Assembly: GCA_037447655.1 (NCBI GenBank)
Contig: JBBHKE010001258.1
Coordinates: 124,001 to 188,000, forward strand
DNA length: 64,000 nucleotides
Origin: Zygnema cylindricum
Taxonomy: Eukaryota > Streptophyta > Zygnematophyceae > Zygnematales > Zygnemataceae
Direction: 5' to 3'
The notes under the pieces are model-generated. The model searched no databases. It was not told the DNA's origin and saw nothing but the letters and a program-made list of their open reading frames with translations. The position numbers were made by a program, and so were the translations under genes. This document shows positions 51,311 through 61,470 of the stretch, piece by piece; positions within the stretch are counted from its first letter, which is position 1; every line of letters starts with the position of its first letter.

Positions 51311-53345
51311 TAGTTCAAAAGTAGGTGACCGTACGCCCATACAATATGCCTATTGTATGCAAAACATAAAATATGGCCTTAAGACCCATATTCATAGTTG
51401 TTCAAATCGCCGATTTTTTCCTTTTTTGCGATTGAAACGTATAATTCGTGACTTTTGAAAAAATCGTAAAAAAAAGTCTACTGTCAACTGAAACTGAAAT
51501 TTTACGTGAACCTGTAAACTAATTACTGTAACTGTACATTTTTTTACGGATATGTACGAAATAAAACGGGAAATATGCGTCGCACTTATTGGTACTTTCT
51601 GTTCAGTGAACTTAACAGAAATACCACGGAAGTTATACGTTATATAATCGAAAATGTACGGACATCTTTGAAAAGAGACGTTGAACGTCATAATAATTTC
51701 GCGCGTTCAGTTTGAAATTTGTACGGGCGTCTTCTTCAATTTTTTTTGAAAGAAGACGCCATGGAACAGAGACGAAATTGCCAAAACTGCTATCTCCGAA
51801 GCATTCGAACCCGAGTACGTTATTGGAGAAGCAATTCCTAAGGTGAACGACAGGACTACCATTTGGTAAAGTCATTCCTTAACATTTATGATAAAATTTT
51901 AAATATTCTATTGTTTTATCGCTCATTAAAGGGGAAAAACTTGCAAACTGCGTTATATGTAATAGTTTTTTGTTTTTTTATGTACGGAATAGTACGAAAG
52001 GAAATTCATTAACGATTTTTTGCGATTTGATCAAAAGGTTCAATGCGTTTGTTACGTATAATTCGTCACGTACGGTACGTTCGCACTAATCGCCGTGAAC
52101 AACTATGCCCATATTGTATTGGCCGCAAAATGAAATAAAATAGTAACAGGGTTGAGTTGCACATGGATCGATAGAGAATTAAACGTCATGTCTAAATTTA
52201 AAAAAAAATCGGACAAAAAAATCTTTTTCTGTGAGTTTTGAGCGACTTTTTATTTAAACCGTCAGATTTGGACGATCTGACGGTCGTTGATGAAAGTAAC
52301 GATCTAAGAAGATCACATGAAAAGCCCATAACACAACTTACGATAGGACTATCGTCAGATTCGGGCGATCCGACGGTCGCTGATGAAAGTACACCACGCA
52401 TCGTTATTAGTGTCAAAGTTTAAATAGTGTGTAAGTAAATATACCGTCATTGACGCTATTTAAGAATTTGAAAATTTTGAAAAAAAGGTTTATTGTAATT
52501 TGGGCATTAATGCTAATTTGGGAACAGCAAAAATGGAATATTCTCCATACGATTATATACATTAATATATGTATTCAAACAAAATAATAAAAATTGTACG
52601 ACGTCGCTAAACTAAATATCCGTACTGGTCAGACTATTTTACGGCGGTTAAGTGTCAACGCTATACCGCAAAACGTAAAGTTAAATTTCAGTTTTTGTTG
52701 TTTAACATTTACAGAAGGGGCTATTACGCCATGTCGTTTGTTCGTGTAAGTTGGACGTATGTCCGTTATTCCGTTCGTCCATGTCTTATGTATTCTAATA
52801 ACGTCACTTTTGGGTAGTTTTATTAGAGTCAAGTATGCTAATATGTGTCTTAATTGTAATAAGGGTGTTCCTTCTTGTGTCTTTCAGATGTGTGATCTAT
52901 ATTAACGTCAACTTTGTCATGTATTAGAATAAACGTTGACACTAAAATGAACCAAAAAGTACATACTTAAGAACCAAATATTATTTCACGTCACGTGATT
53001 GGTAGGCCAAAATTACACGTGTCCAATTTCTTGTCCATGCAAACGTTATGGGTTTTTTAAGATGCAAGAAAACACGCCTGTCCTACCCGCTGCCTTTCCA
53101 AGAAAGATCCGTACATTCAATGAGCTGCCATGTTTTCCCACGCCTTTTCTATGAAAAACGTCCATTGTCAACCTCTTGCATACTCTCACGTTGAAAACTG
53201 ACGCAAATTTAAAACTTTCCCGCTATCATTTCGTCGTTTTTATAATCGAAATATTTCATTTCAAACAAAATATTTGATTTAAAATTTTAAATGTTCAAAC
53301 TTTGGCCAAATATGTCCCTCCTTTTTTTCACAAGAGATTCCTTTC
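51311..53345. other. AT-rich spacer with CGTAC words and one MITE end
   Basis: No gene is supported. GTACACCACGCATCGTTATT followed by AGTGTCAAAG at 52388-52418 is another MITE-type end. A direct repeat GGACGATCTGACGGTCG / GGGCGATCCGACGGTCG occurs at 52270 and 52363. Confidence 0.5.
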
Positions 53346-53351
53346 CCTTCC

Positions 53352-53359
53352 TATATAAA
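53352..53359 (+). promoter_or_regulatory. TATA box before the hairpin element's first ORF
   Basis: CTATATAAAC lies about 25-30 bp before a pyrimidine-rich likely start site and 130 bp before the ATG at 53483. Confidence 0.55.
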
Positions 53360-53482
53360 CTCGTCGTTTACTCCAACAATGCCACTCTTTTTCCTCCCTT
53401 CGCGTCTACCTTTGTTGTTGCATCTTTCTTTCGTTGCTTCACATTTATTTTTGCTCAATAACCGTGATTATTTTGAGAAAAT

Positions 53483-53788
53483 ATGTGGCCCATTACCACC
53501 TTTTTTGCGGCAAAAACCAGAGCTCCCGCTGAAATTTTCCCGCCTCCGGTTGAGGAGGAGATGGAGTGGGAAGGGGGAGTCGGAGAGGGAGAGGGAAGAG
53601 AAGGAATGGGATCAGAAAACGATGACACACTCATTGAAGGCGGTGCGGCGGATTTCGGCTCACCCCCACACTCACCTCCGGACTCACGGTCGGACTCACC
53701 GCGTGTGGACCCCGGTATCAGCCCGGTGGTGAGACGCACACTTCAACACGTGTCGACAAAGGCTGCACGCGTTCGTGAAATTAATTAG
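53483..53788 (+). CDS. Hypothetical 101-residue acidic protein
   Basis: The ORF has a short hydrophobic start (MWPITTFFAAKT), an acidic Gly/Glu segment (residues about 25-52), a Ser/Pro/Asp segment and a basic end (TKAARVREIN). It follows a TATA box. No known family was recognised. Its position at the left end of the hairpin element suggests it may belong to it, perhaps as a first exon. An overlapping 117-codon frame from 53379 is equally open, so the coding frame is uncertain. Confidence 0.35.
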   Translation: MWPITTFFAAKTRAPAEIFPPPVEEEMEWEGGVGEGEGREGMGSENDDTLIEGGAADFGSPPHSPPDSRSDSPRVDPGISPVVRRTLQHVSTKAARVREIN

Positions 53789-54143
53789 ATGATTGCGGAT
53801 TGTAATACAAACGGAAAGGAGTGCCTTATACCGAGGACCGTAAACAACTTTCCGGAACACTTTACGGGCGATTATAATACTAGTAAGCAATGTTACCTTT
53901 TTATTCTTACCTTATATGACTTTTTACGACTGTTATATTGCGTGTCTAGAATTTTGTTCGCTTATAATGTGGCATTTTGTTTACCTGTATCTTTATGTTA
54001 TTTTTAGATTTCTCTTTCTTTTTTTTCTCCCCCCTCCCCCCCCCCTCCTTAATGTCGCTATGTTGGATCCTCTTGCACCGTCGTGGAATACCGATGACGT
54101 TGCCTGAGCATAATTTCACAACAAAAGGGAAAATTACCGGTTT
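53789..54143. other. Spacer, no gene
   Basis: Mostly AT-rich, with a C-rich patch at 54027-54050. No coding family was recognised. Confidence 0.5.
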
Positions 54144-54166
54144 GGCGACGACGACGTGTCGTCGCC
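54144..54166. repeat. Hairpin GGCGACGAC-loop-GTCGTCGCC
   Basis: A perfect 9-bp stem with a 5-base loop. A twin with the same stem and a 5-base loop lies at 54242-54264. Confidence 0.9.
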
Positions 54167-54241
54167 TCTCGTTGTATCATACTACTATTATTTGCAGGCG
54201 GCCACATTAGAGCGTCGCCGCGTGGTTGGAGAAATCGAACT

Positions 54242-54264
54242 GGCGACGACAATTCGTCGTCGCC
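54242..54264. repeat. Hairpin GGCGACGAC-loop-GTCGTCGCC, second
   Basis: Same stem as the hairpin at 54144-54166, loop AATTC. Confidence 0.9.
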
Positions 54265-54419
54265 ACAACGATGGAAGTTACAAAGTAGAAAAACATGCAT
54301 ATTTCAAATTTTTGTCCATAGTTAGTACATTTAATATGAACGATCGTAAAGTTTGGAATCGCAGAATCACGGAACCGCATTACTTTATATTTTAGTTTTG
54401 TCTTCACACTGTTGGATTA

Positions 54420-54935
54420 TCCAAAAGCATTAGGGACGCGACGACTTCCTTCTGTCGCGGACCACACACTCTGTAAGTATATGTAAATATATTATGTACG
54501 ACGTTCTTTCTGTTGGAATCTTGTAAACTTTGAACCGCGTGACCTCATTAATTCGTTTCGTCGTCACATTGTTGGAATGTTCAATGTGATTGTAGTAGCG
54601 ACGAGATCATACCGTCGCGAACAGTACAGTGTAAGTAAATTTTGCACGACGTTCCCTCTGTTGGAATATTCTAATGTTTGAACCGCGTGACCTCATTAAT
54701 TCGTTTCGTCGTCACCCTGTTGGAATGTTCAATGTGATTGTAGTAGCGACGAGATCATACCGTCGCGAACAATACACTGTAAGTAAATTTTGCACGACGT
54801 TCCCTCTGTTGGAATATTCTAATGTTTGAACCGCGTGACCTCATTAATTCGTTTCGTCGTCACACTGTTGGAATGTTCAATGTGATTGTAGTAGCGACGA
54901 CATCATGCCGTCGCAAACAATACACTCTGTACGTA
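54420..54935. repeat. 148-bp tandem repeat array with hairpin in each unit
   Basis: GACCTCATTAATTCGTTTCG recurs at 54541, 54689 and 54837, a period of 148 bp. A more diverged unit precedes it from about 54420. Each unit contains GTAGCGACGAGATCATACCG followed by TCGCGAAC (short GCGACG/CGTCGC stem) and GCACGACGTTCCCTCTGTTG. Units are about 95% identical. Confidence 0.93.
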
Positions 54936-55084
54936 TGTTTTGAACGCATATATTACGTCAAAACCTCATACGTTAATTCTTCGTTAGACTTGTGATTTTT
55001 AGGGCAACTTTTTGTATTCTCTCATCCTTTTGTGTAGCCGCCTCTTCTTCTTCATTTTTTTCTTCGCGTGTGGCTAATATCCAT

Positions 55085-57003
55085 GGAGGGCAGCAGCCAA
55101 CCAAATCGGCGACAGCGTAGTGTCTTGCCATATCGTCGTCGCTACCCTCCACTACCTCGACGTAGTCAAAGACGTGGGCCAAGAGTAGAAAGGGAAGAGG
55201 TACGAAGGGATGGAGTGAGGAGGGAAGAGCCCTCAAGGGAAAGGTAATCACCGAGGGGGTTATAGAGGGAAAGAGATGCCCCGGAAACCGTTATAGGAGT
55301 AAAGGGTACCGCGGAGGAATTAGCAAGAGAAACGGAGGCGGCCACGTTGCTACCCATCGGATGGGTGCCGCTGGAGGGGAGGGGATATGAAAGGGAGGTG
55401 AGTGAAGAGGTAGAGGAGGAAGGGTTGACACCGATTGGGGGAGGAAGGGAAGAGTCCAATTTGAATAATGTAGCAAAGGAGGGGGGTTTACCGGAAGAGG
55501 TAAGGGAGGAAAGGGGTGAATCGGTAGATGTGAGGAGGGAGGAGGCGGTAGAACATGAGGTGAGTAGGGAAAAAAAAATCTAATGGCGGAGGAGGGTGGA
55601 AAGGCGGTATTGGGTGTAGAAGAGGGGGGGAAGGAGGCGACGGTAGAAGATGGTGGGGGAAGTAAGGCACGGGAAAAGGTAGAGAAAAAATGTAGGAGAA
55701 TAAAACGAAATTTATTTTTTTTTGATGAGGGCGATGAGGAGGAAAAAGGTGAGGGCTTTAGGAAAAATATATTGTTGAGTGAGGAGAGGGAGGGGAAGAC
55801 GACATTGGGAAATGAAAGAAAGGGAAAAAATGCGATGGTCGAAGAGGGTGGGGTGAGTGAGGTTAGGGGAAGATTAGGTAGAAAAAGGAGGATAATAAAA
55901 AAAAAGTTCATAGATTTTTGTGAAACCGTGGAGGAGGAAGGAGTGGGGAAAGAGGCGACAATCGAGGAGGGTGGGGAAAGTGAGGCACGGAGAAAGATAG
56001 CTAGGAAGAGGGAGATAGCAAAGGGTAAACGGAAAGTGGATGATTAGGGCGACGACCTATATGTCCCCTCGTCTTCGGGTAGCGACGAGAGCATCGAGGA
56101 TGGCGAAGAACCGCCGGAAGAGAAGCCCATTCCCGAAATTATGCAACCCACGGACATTCCAGTGTGGAAGAACGAGGATGATCCCACCACTGAGGACGAG
56201 CAAGCTTCGGATAGCGAGGAGAAGCAACGTGAGGAGGAATTTGATGACGACAACGATGTGTTCGGAGCGCCTCCAACGCCGAATAGGGAGAGTGCCATTG
56301 TAATGGCTCATCCGCATCCTCTACCTCCATACCCGGTTGAGCATCCGGATTGGTATTTTCCTCCTCCCACAGGAGAGGAGGAAATGGACAGTTTTGTGAC
56401 CAGGCCCGAACATTACCTTTCGGTTGCCACATGGCAGGAACATTGGAGGTATGGTGAACCAAGGCCCCTTAACCCGGACTTAAATCCCTTTCCGCAAAAT
56501 CTCGACATCCCTTCGATGTCACCGCACATCCAACATGGCTTTTTATCTCGCTTAAGGACCGAGGCTCCACCTTTGCCCACATAAGGCAATTTGATTTGGC
56601 GGATCCTCGGCTAACGTGGGTGGTTCGTGGGGACAACGGTTTTCGGGTAAATGTTCCGGAATTATTTTGTCATCATCATCCGTGGGACCCCCGGTTATAC
56701 AATATCCTCAAATATTGTCGAATAACTCCCGAGATACTCGCTCTCCGAGATGCTTGTACTTCGGTATTGCAAAATTTTTGCAATGTCGAAGTGCCACGTT
56801 CTCGTTTATGGGAAATACAAAGGGTTTCGCCTCCGATTAGGCCCCCCTCACCACCGAGAGGAGAGGATTTGCCACTAATAATGGCGACACTCACTCAACA
56901 AGTGGCAGCCCAACAAGAACAAATGAGAGCAGATCGAGAGCAGTTGATGAGGCTCACACAGGAGTTGTCGAAAAAAAAAATGGTAATTGGTATGTATTTT
57001 TAA
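55085..57003 (+). pseudogene. ORF1-like gene of the hairpin element, broken
   Basis: A Kozak-like ATG at 55085 begins an Arg-rich N-terminus (MEGSSQPNRRQRS) that stops at 55247. Open frames continue at 55347-55583, 55583-56047, 56048-56584 and to 57003. The second and third frames meet at an A9 run and could be one frame. An in-frame TAG at 56045 separates acidic GDDLYVPSSSGSDESIEDGEE from the preceding VDD. A frameshift near 56540 leads into FAHIRQFDLADPRLTWVVRG. The middle part has three repeats of EEGG...E(A/V)R(x)K(x)xRKxR(x)IxK. Then come an acidic stretch, a Pro/Trp-rich part and a terminal coiled coil (TQQVAAQQEQMRADREQLM). No known family was recognised. Confidence 0.5.
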
Positions 57004-57096
57004 CTCCGACAATATTCACCCTAACTCTATCACTTCTCATCTCTAACCCACTCACTTACTTTATGTTTTTTTTTAACTCTTTTGGTTTGTTTGATA

Positions 57097-57210
57097 TAGC
57101 GACGACTTCGCTTCGTCGTTGAACCAGCGGCAACTTTTTGTCGTCGCTGAATCTTGAAAAGGCACCAGTTTCCTCAACCAGCGACGACTTCTTGTGGTCG
57201 TTGAATCTTG
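57097..57210. repeat. Central hairpin cluster
   Basis: AGCGACGACTTCGCTTCGTC, then TTGTCGTCGCTGAATCTTG and CCAGCGACGACTTCTTGTGG lie between the two genes of the element and repeat the stem motif of the end arrays. Confidence 0.8.
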
Positions 57211-57454
57211 TATAGGCTGAAATTCTATGGGCTCCATTGCCCACAGAATCGCAGATCCAAAAGAAGCTAATCTAGATAGTGTCGACTCCAAGTTGATATA
57301 AACCCGAATGAATGATCCCTTGATAATCAAAACCCTAATACAACTTCACCCCTGTGAAGATAAGACCTTGTGTGTGCTCAGTTCCACCACAGAATGCAAA
57401 GCTTGAATATGTGTTTTGGACAGTATTCCCCACTTTGACTTTCCCACTGAATAA

Positions 57455-59369
57455 GTGCCAAGACGAAATGTGGTGGTGACAAAGGCACTACCGGGTAGGG
57501 GGAGGAAGGAATTACCGTGGATCATAGCGGTGCACTCGGAGTTGGTGGATGAATTTTACCGGTTCAAGAAGGCGGGAATGAAAATGCCGCAAACCATTGT
57601 AGGGACCATGGCAGTTCATATCATTGAACGTATGAAGGAGGAGAATAAGAGACTATTCATTGACAAAAAGGGTAAGGAGATAAAAATGAAAATGACAAAA
57701 CGATGGACTCAACGATTTTGCGAAAAACACAGTATTGTGACGAGGGCTCAAAAAGGAAAGTTATAATTAAGCCCGGAGAAGGAGGAATACATCGAAAAAA
57801 CTGTAGCATATCACATGGGTGAATTAAAAAGAGGATTTTTATCGGGTAAATTTTTTGAACCTTTGTACAACCCATTGCTATATGTTGTAATATATGTTAC
57901 ATATATTATTTTAAATTTTGTTTTCTACGGATATAAAGTCAAATAAGCGAATGAAAGTAGTTGCCCCTACCATCATACTTTTTTGTGTTGTGTTTTTTTT
58001 ACAATTTTATGTGTTATTGTGATTATAGGTCGGTACAACGAGGATCTAGTGGAAAACATAGACGAGACCCACGTGATTGTAAATACGGATAACAAAAAGA
58101 CGTTGGGTTTTCGCGGGGACGAGGTGGTAAAATACGCGGATGTTACCGGAGGTGGAGAGTCGATGACTTTGATGGTTCGACTCACGGGCGAAGTGAACGC
58201 CCGAATTGAATCTCCTATTTTAATCTTCGCCAACAAGCTTCGTAGTTACCCCATCAAGGGTATCCAAGATGACATACCATGTGTTTTTCTTTCCCTATGT
58301 GTTTTCTTCCATGTAAATATTAACGCTATTGTCTAACTTTTTCTCCCTTGTACTCCACACCCAAAAAATTAAATATGGGGTGATATGTTGTTTATATTGA
58401 TTTCTCCACATACACTTCTCGCCCTCTCTCTCCCTTCCTCACTCTTTATCTTTTCCCACTTTTTTGTAGGAGTTAGTTACCGTACCTGACCGAAAGGTTG
58501 GAACGACAAGACGGTCTTCTCGCAATGGATCGCAAAACCGAGGTCATACCAAGGAGACCGTGATGGGCGTGAAAATGTTATATTTTTGGACAATTGTGGC
58601 GGTCACAATATGTCCGAAGAATTAAACACCGCTTTACGCGCAAAGAGAACAACACTCCAATTTTTTCCTCCGTGTGCAACGCATTTAGCGCAACCTGCCG
58701 ATTCATTTGTAATTTCTAAAATCAAAGAGGTGTGGTCAAGAAAATGGGAAGATTGGAAGATGAAGGGGGTAGAGAGCCACAAGTGGTCCTTACCTAGGGG
58801 CAAAAAATGGTCTGGGAAGTTAGTTGGACCGGGGAAAGCCTTTTTCTTAAAGTCGGCAAGCGATTCGATACGAGAGGTGAACGAAATGAAGGACAAAAAT
58901 GGCATGGGATATGCACGAAAGGCGATGATCCAATGTGGATTGTCATTAAAGGATGGAAAATGGGAGGAGAGTATGCTTACGCAAGACTTGCAAGTCACAA
59001 TTATAAAATGGTGAAACCATTTCGACGGCCGGACCGGGGAAAGCCTTTTTCTTAAAGTTGGCAAGCAATTCGATACGAGAGGTGAACGAAATGAAGGACA
59101 AAAATGGCATGGGATATGCACGAAAGGCGATGATCCAATGTGGATTGTCATTAAAGGATGGAAAATGGGAGGAGAGTATGCTTACGCAAGACTTGCAAGT
59201 CACAATTATAAAATGGTGAAACCATTTCGACGGCGAGGAGGTGCCACCTCCTTCAGCTCCCGCTCGGGATTTACTCCAACTCCTTCGAGAGGCCGACATC
59301 CAAGAGGATGAAGCCAGTCATGACGAAGACTTAGAGGACTACAGTGATTTTGAGGCACTTTATAGTTAG
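57455..59369 (+). pseudogene. pogo/Tigger-like DDE transposase, broken
   Basis: The reconstructed exons are 57455-57845, 58029 to about 58280, and 58470-59369, with GT-AG-like borders. The N-terminal part is basic (MPRRNVVVTKALPGRGRK). The catalytic triad is visible: Asp in NIDETHV (58061), Asp in FLDNCGGH (58589) and Asp in THLAQPAD (58700), with 36 residues between the last two, as in DDE_1-type pogo/Tigger transposases. The C-terminus is acidic (EDEASHDEDLEDYSDFEALYS). Lesions: TAA at about 57763 (after QKGKL), a damaged donor near 58280, TGA at 58497 within SYRT-PKGW, and a 205-bp tandem duplication (58826-59235) that shifts the frame. The family call is firm; this copy is inactive. Confidence 0.85.
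58826..59235 (+). repeat. 205-bp tandem duplication inside the transposase
   Basis: GGACCGGGGAAAGCCTTTTT starts at 58826 and again at 59031; the copies differ at only two or three sites. As 205 is not a multiple of three, the second copy breaks the frame. Confidence 0.95.
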
Positions 59370-59667
59370 GTGGTTTAATTAGGAGAGGTGGTAAAATGGA
59401 TAATGGGAGTTTGCAAATAATTTTAGCAAGTGTGGATTTGTTTGTTTTTTTTTTGTAATTTTATGCTGGTAGTTTAATATTTGTACTTTTCTTTTACTGC
59501 AGTATGCAGTATACATTGTATTTCTTTCTTTGATGTTGAATATTATATCTCCCTCTTTGTTTTTTTGTTTTCATATTTTGTCTACGCAAGTTGAATGGCC
59601 AAAATAATGGATCAAATGTATTTGTAGTGATGGTGTAAAAACGTATCCTAAATTGCAGATTAAGTCT

Positions 59668-59704
59668 GCCATTCAGCGACGACACATTGTCGTCGCTGAA
59701 TGGC
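59668..59704. repeat. Perfect 16-bp hairpin in right array
   Basis: GCCATTCAGCGACGAC and its exact complement enclose the loop ACATT. It is the best preserved stem of the family and the likely model for the others. Confidence 0.95.
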
Positions 59705-59719
59705 CGAATATGAAATATA

Positions 59720-60168
59720 TCATTCAGCGACGACATAGCTTCGTCGCTGGGTGGCAGAAGTTACAGTAGGACATAAATATAACAAAGATAAGAGAGACAT
59801 AGATATAAAGTGGAAAGACCATGTGAGAGAAAGGGACACAAAAATAAATAAGGAATGGAATAGAGACAGATAGGAAAAGAGATAACACTTTCTGTTGACA
59901 CTGTTGGTGCTGAATGGTGAAAAATGAAACATGCCATTCAGCAGCGAGAAATTGTCGTCGTTGTATGGCAAGATAGAAAAACATATCCTTCAGCGACGAG
60001 ACAGTTTCGTCGCTGAGTACCGTAAGACCTTGTTTTGAAACATTGTCGGTGCTGAGTGGTGAAAATTCAAACATGCCATTCAGCACCGAGAAATTATCGT
60101 CGTTGCCAAGCACGATAGAAAAACATACCGTTCAGCGACGAGACAGTTTCGTCGCTGGGTACCATAAG
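59720..60168. repeat. Right hairpin array, about 136-bp tandem units
   Basis: Two units of about 136 bp (from about 59893 and 60030) each contain GTGCTGA(A/G)TGGTGAAAA, CATGCCATTCAGCA, ATAGAAAAACATA and the hairpin CAGCGACGAGACAGTTTCGT followed by CGCTG. A further hairpin lies at 59721-59752. CCATTCAGC and GCTGAATGG words pair with each other across units. Confidence 0.88.
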
Positions 60169-60170
60169 TG

Positions 60171-60800
60171 AGAGAGAGACAGACAAAATAAAAAGGGAGA
60201 TTGACTGATATGGAATAAATATTAAAATGAAAATAGGGTCGCAACAACAAAAAAAAGTGAGAGAGAACAATCAGATGTATGACAACCAAAATAATTAACA
60301 AAGCTCACACATTTCATCAAGTGTATTGCTTAACATTTATAAAACATGGAGAAATAAAATCACAACACCCGTCATTGCAACAACATCAAAAGGAATTACA
60401 ATTATAAATATAATACAATAATACACCTCGAACTAAATTAATTACTTTTCGTCTAAGAATGACAAATATGTTCATCGTAAAAAAACCACAATATCTACTA
60501 TTTAAAACCTATTTTTCAAACTTGAATAAAATAATAGTTTACATAAACGAAATATACATCGCCCACAAAAATTATTCTTTGCAACAAATGATATTCTAAT
60601 AACCTTCTCTAACTCATATAAAAGTGTGTTTGAAAGTACTAATATTAAATGGAGTAAAAAAAACTCTATGACATTCCCACAATCCGTGCATTTGTTCCTC
60701 ACTCACAGTCAGTTCACTGAATGAAACCCCGTGCCTACAACAAAGAAAAAAATACAACAATGGAGTTAGTTAAAAAAATTAGTGACATTAATGTGTATTT
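60171..60800. other. AT-rich spacer, no gene
   Basis: No coding region or repeat family was recognised. Confidence 0.55.
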
Positions 60801-60804
60801 TTAA

Positions 60805-61470
60805 TGAGGGAGTAAATGAGAGAGGGAGAAAATGGAGTAAATGAGAGAGGGGGAAAAGGAAGGAGAAACCACATGATTTTGAGTGTAGGGAAACGGAAAT
60901 GGGAGAGGAAGAGGGAGATCGATGGTTAGAGAGTACGACAATTTGAACGGGGGAGGGAGAGTAAAAGGGAGATGATGAGTGAGTGGGAGAGGAGGCAGCC
61001 TGAGAGGGTGAGGGAGAGGGAGAGTATGAGGTAAAGGATGAGAGTGCGACAGATTGAGAGGGTGAGAGGGAGAGGGAGAGGGGAAGGGAGAGGGAAAGGG
61101 AGAGGGAGAGATAGAGGGAGATCGAGGGAGGGAGATAATGCGGCAGATGAAGAGGGCGAGAAGAAGAGGGAGAGGGAAAGGGAGAGGGAGAGGTAGAGAG
61201 AGTGTGGAAGGGAGAGGAAAAGGGGGAGGGAGAGATAGCGGCAGATCGAGGGAGTGGGGAGAGGGAGAGGAATAGGGGAAGAGAGATAGTGCGGCAGATC
61301 GAGAGGGTGTGAAGGAGAGGGAAAGGGAAAGGGAGAGGGAATGTGAGAGAGTAGAGAAGAGAGAGGGAAAGAGAGAGGGAGAAGGAGGGGGGAGGGAGAG
61401 GGAAAGGGAGAGGGAATGGTGATAGATTGAGAGGGAGAGAGAGAGGGCATAAACGAGATGGAGCACATTT
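60805..61470. repeat. Purine-rich tract (plus strand)
   Basis: GGGAGAGGGAAAGGGAGAGG-type sequence with recurring GCGGCAGAT(C)GAGAGGGTG words at roughly 80-120 bp spacing, indicating higher-order duplication. Long frames on either strand are low complexity. Confidence 0.88.

Larger units (their letters stand above)
54144..60170 (+). mobile_element. Candidate DNA transposon with GCGACGA hairpin arrays
   Basis: The span holds an ORF1-like gene, a DDE transposase gene in the same direction, and at least ten hairpins whose stems contain GCGACGA/TCGTCGC. They occur in a left array (54144-54935), a central cluster (57097-57210) and a right array (59668-60168). The hairpin stems are the same motif on both sides of the coding region, which argues for one element with subterminal transposase sites. 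Outer ends and target duplication were not found, and both genes are broken, so this copy is dead. A hairpin satellite invaded by a transposon is the alternative. Confidence 0.6.

Noticed and set aside
54420-54935. CRISPR-like array
   Set aside because: Whole 148-bp units are repeated, without unique spacers, in a eukaryotic context next to a transposase.
56044-56462. Antisense frames opposite the ORF1-like gene
   Set aside because: They follow the codon bias of the sense strand and carry no motif of their own.
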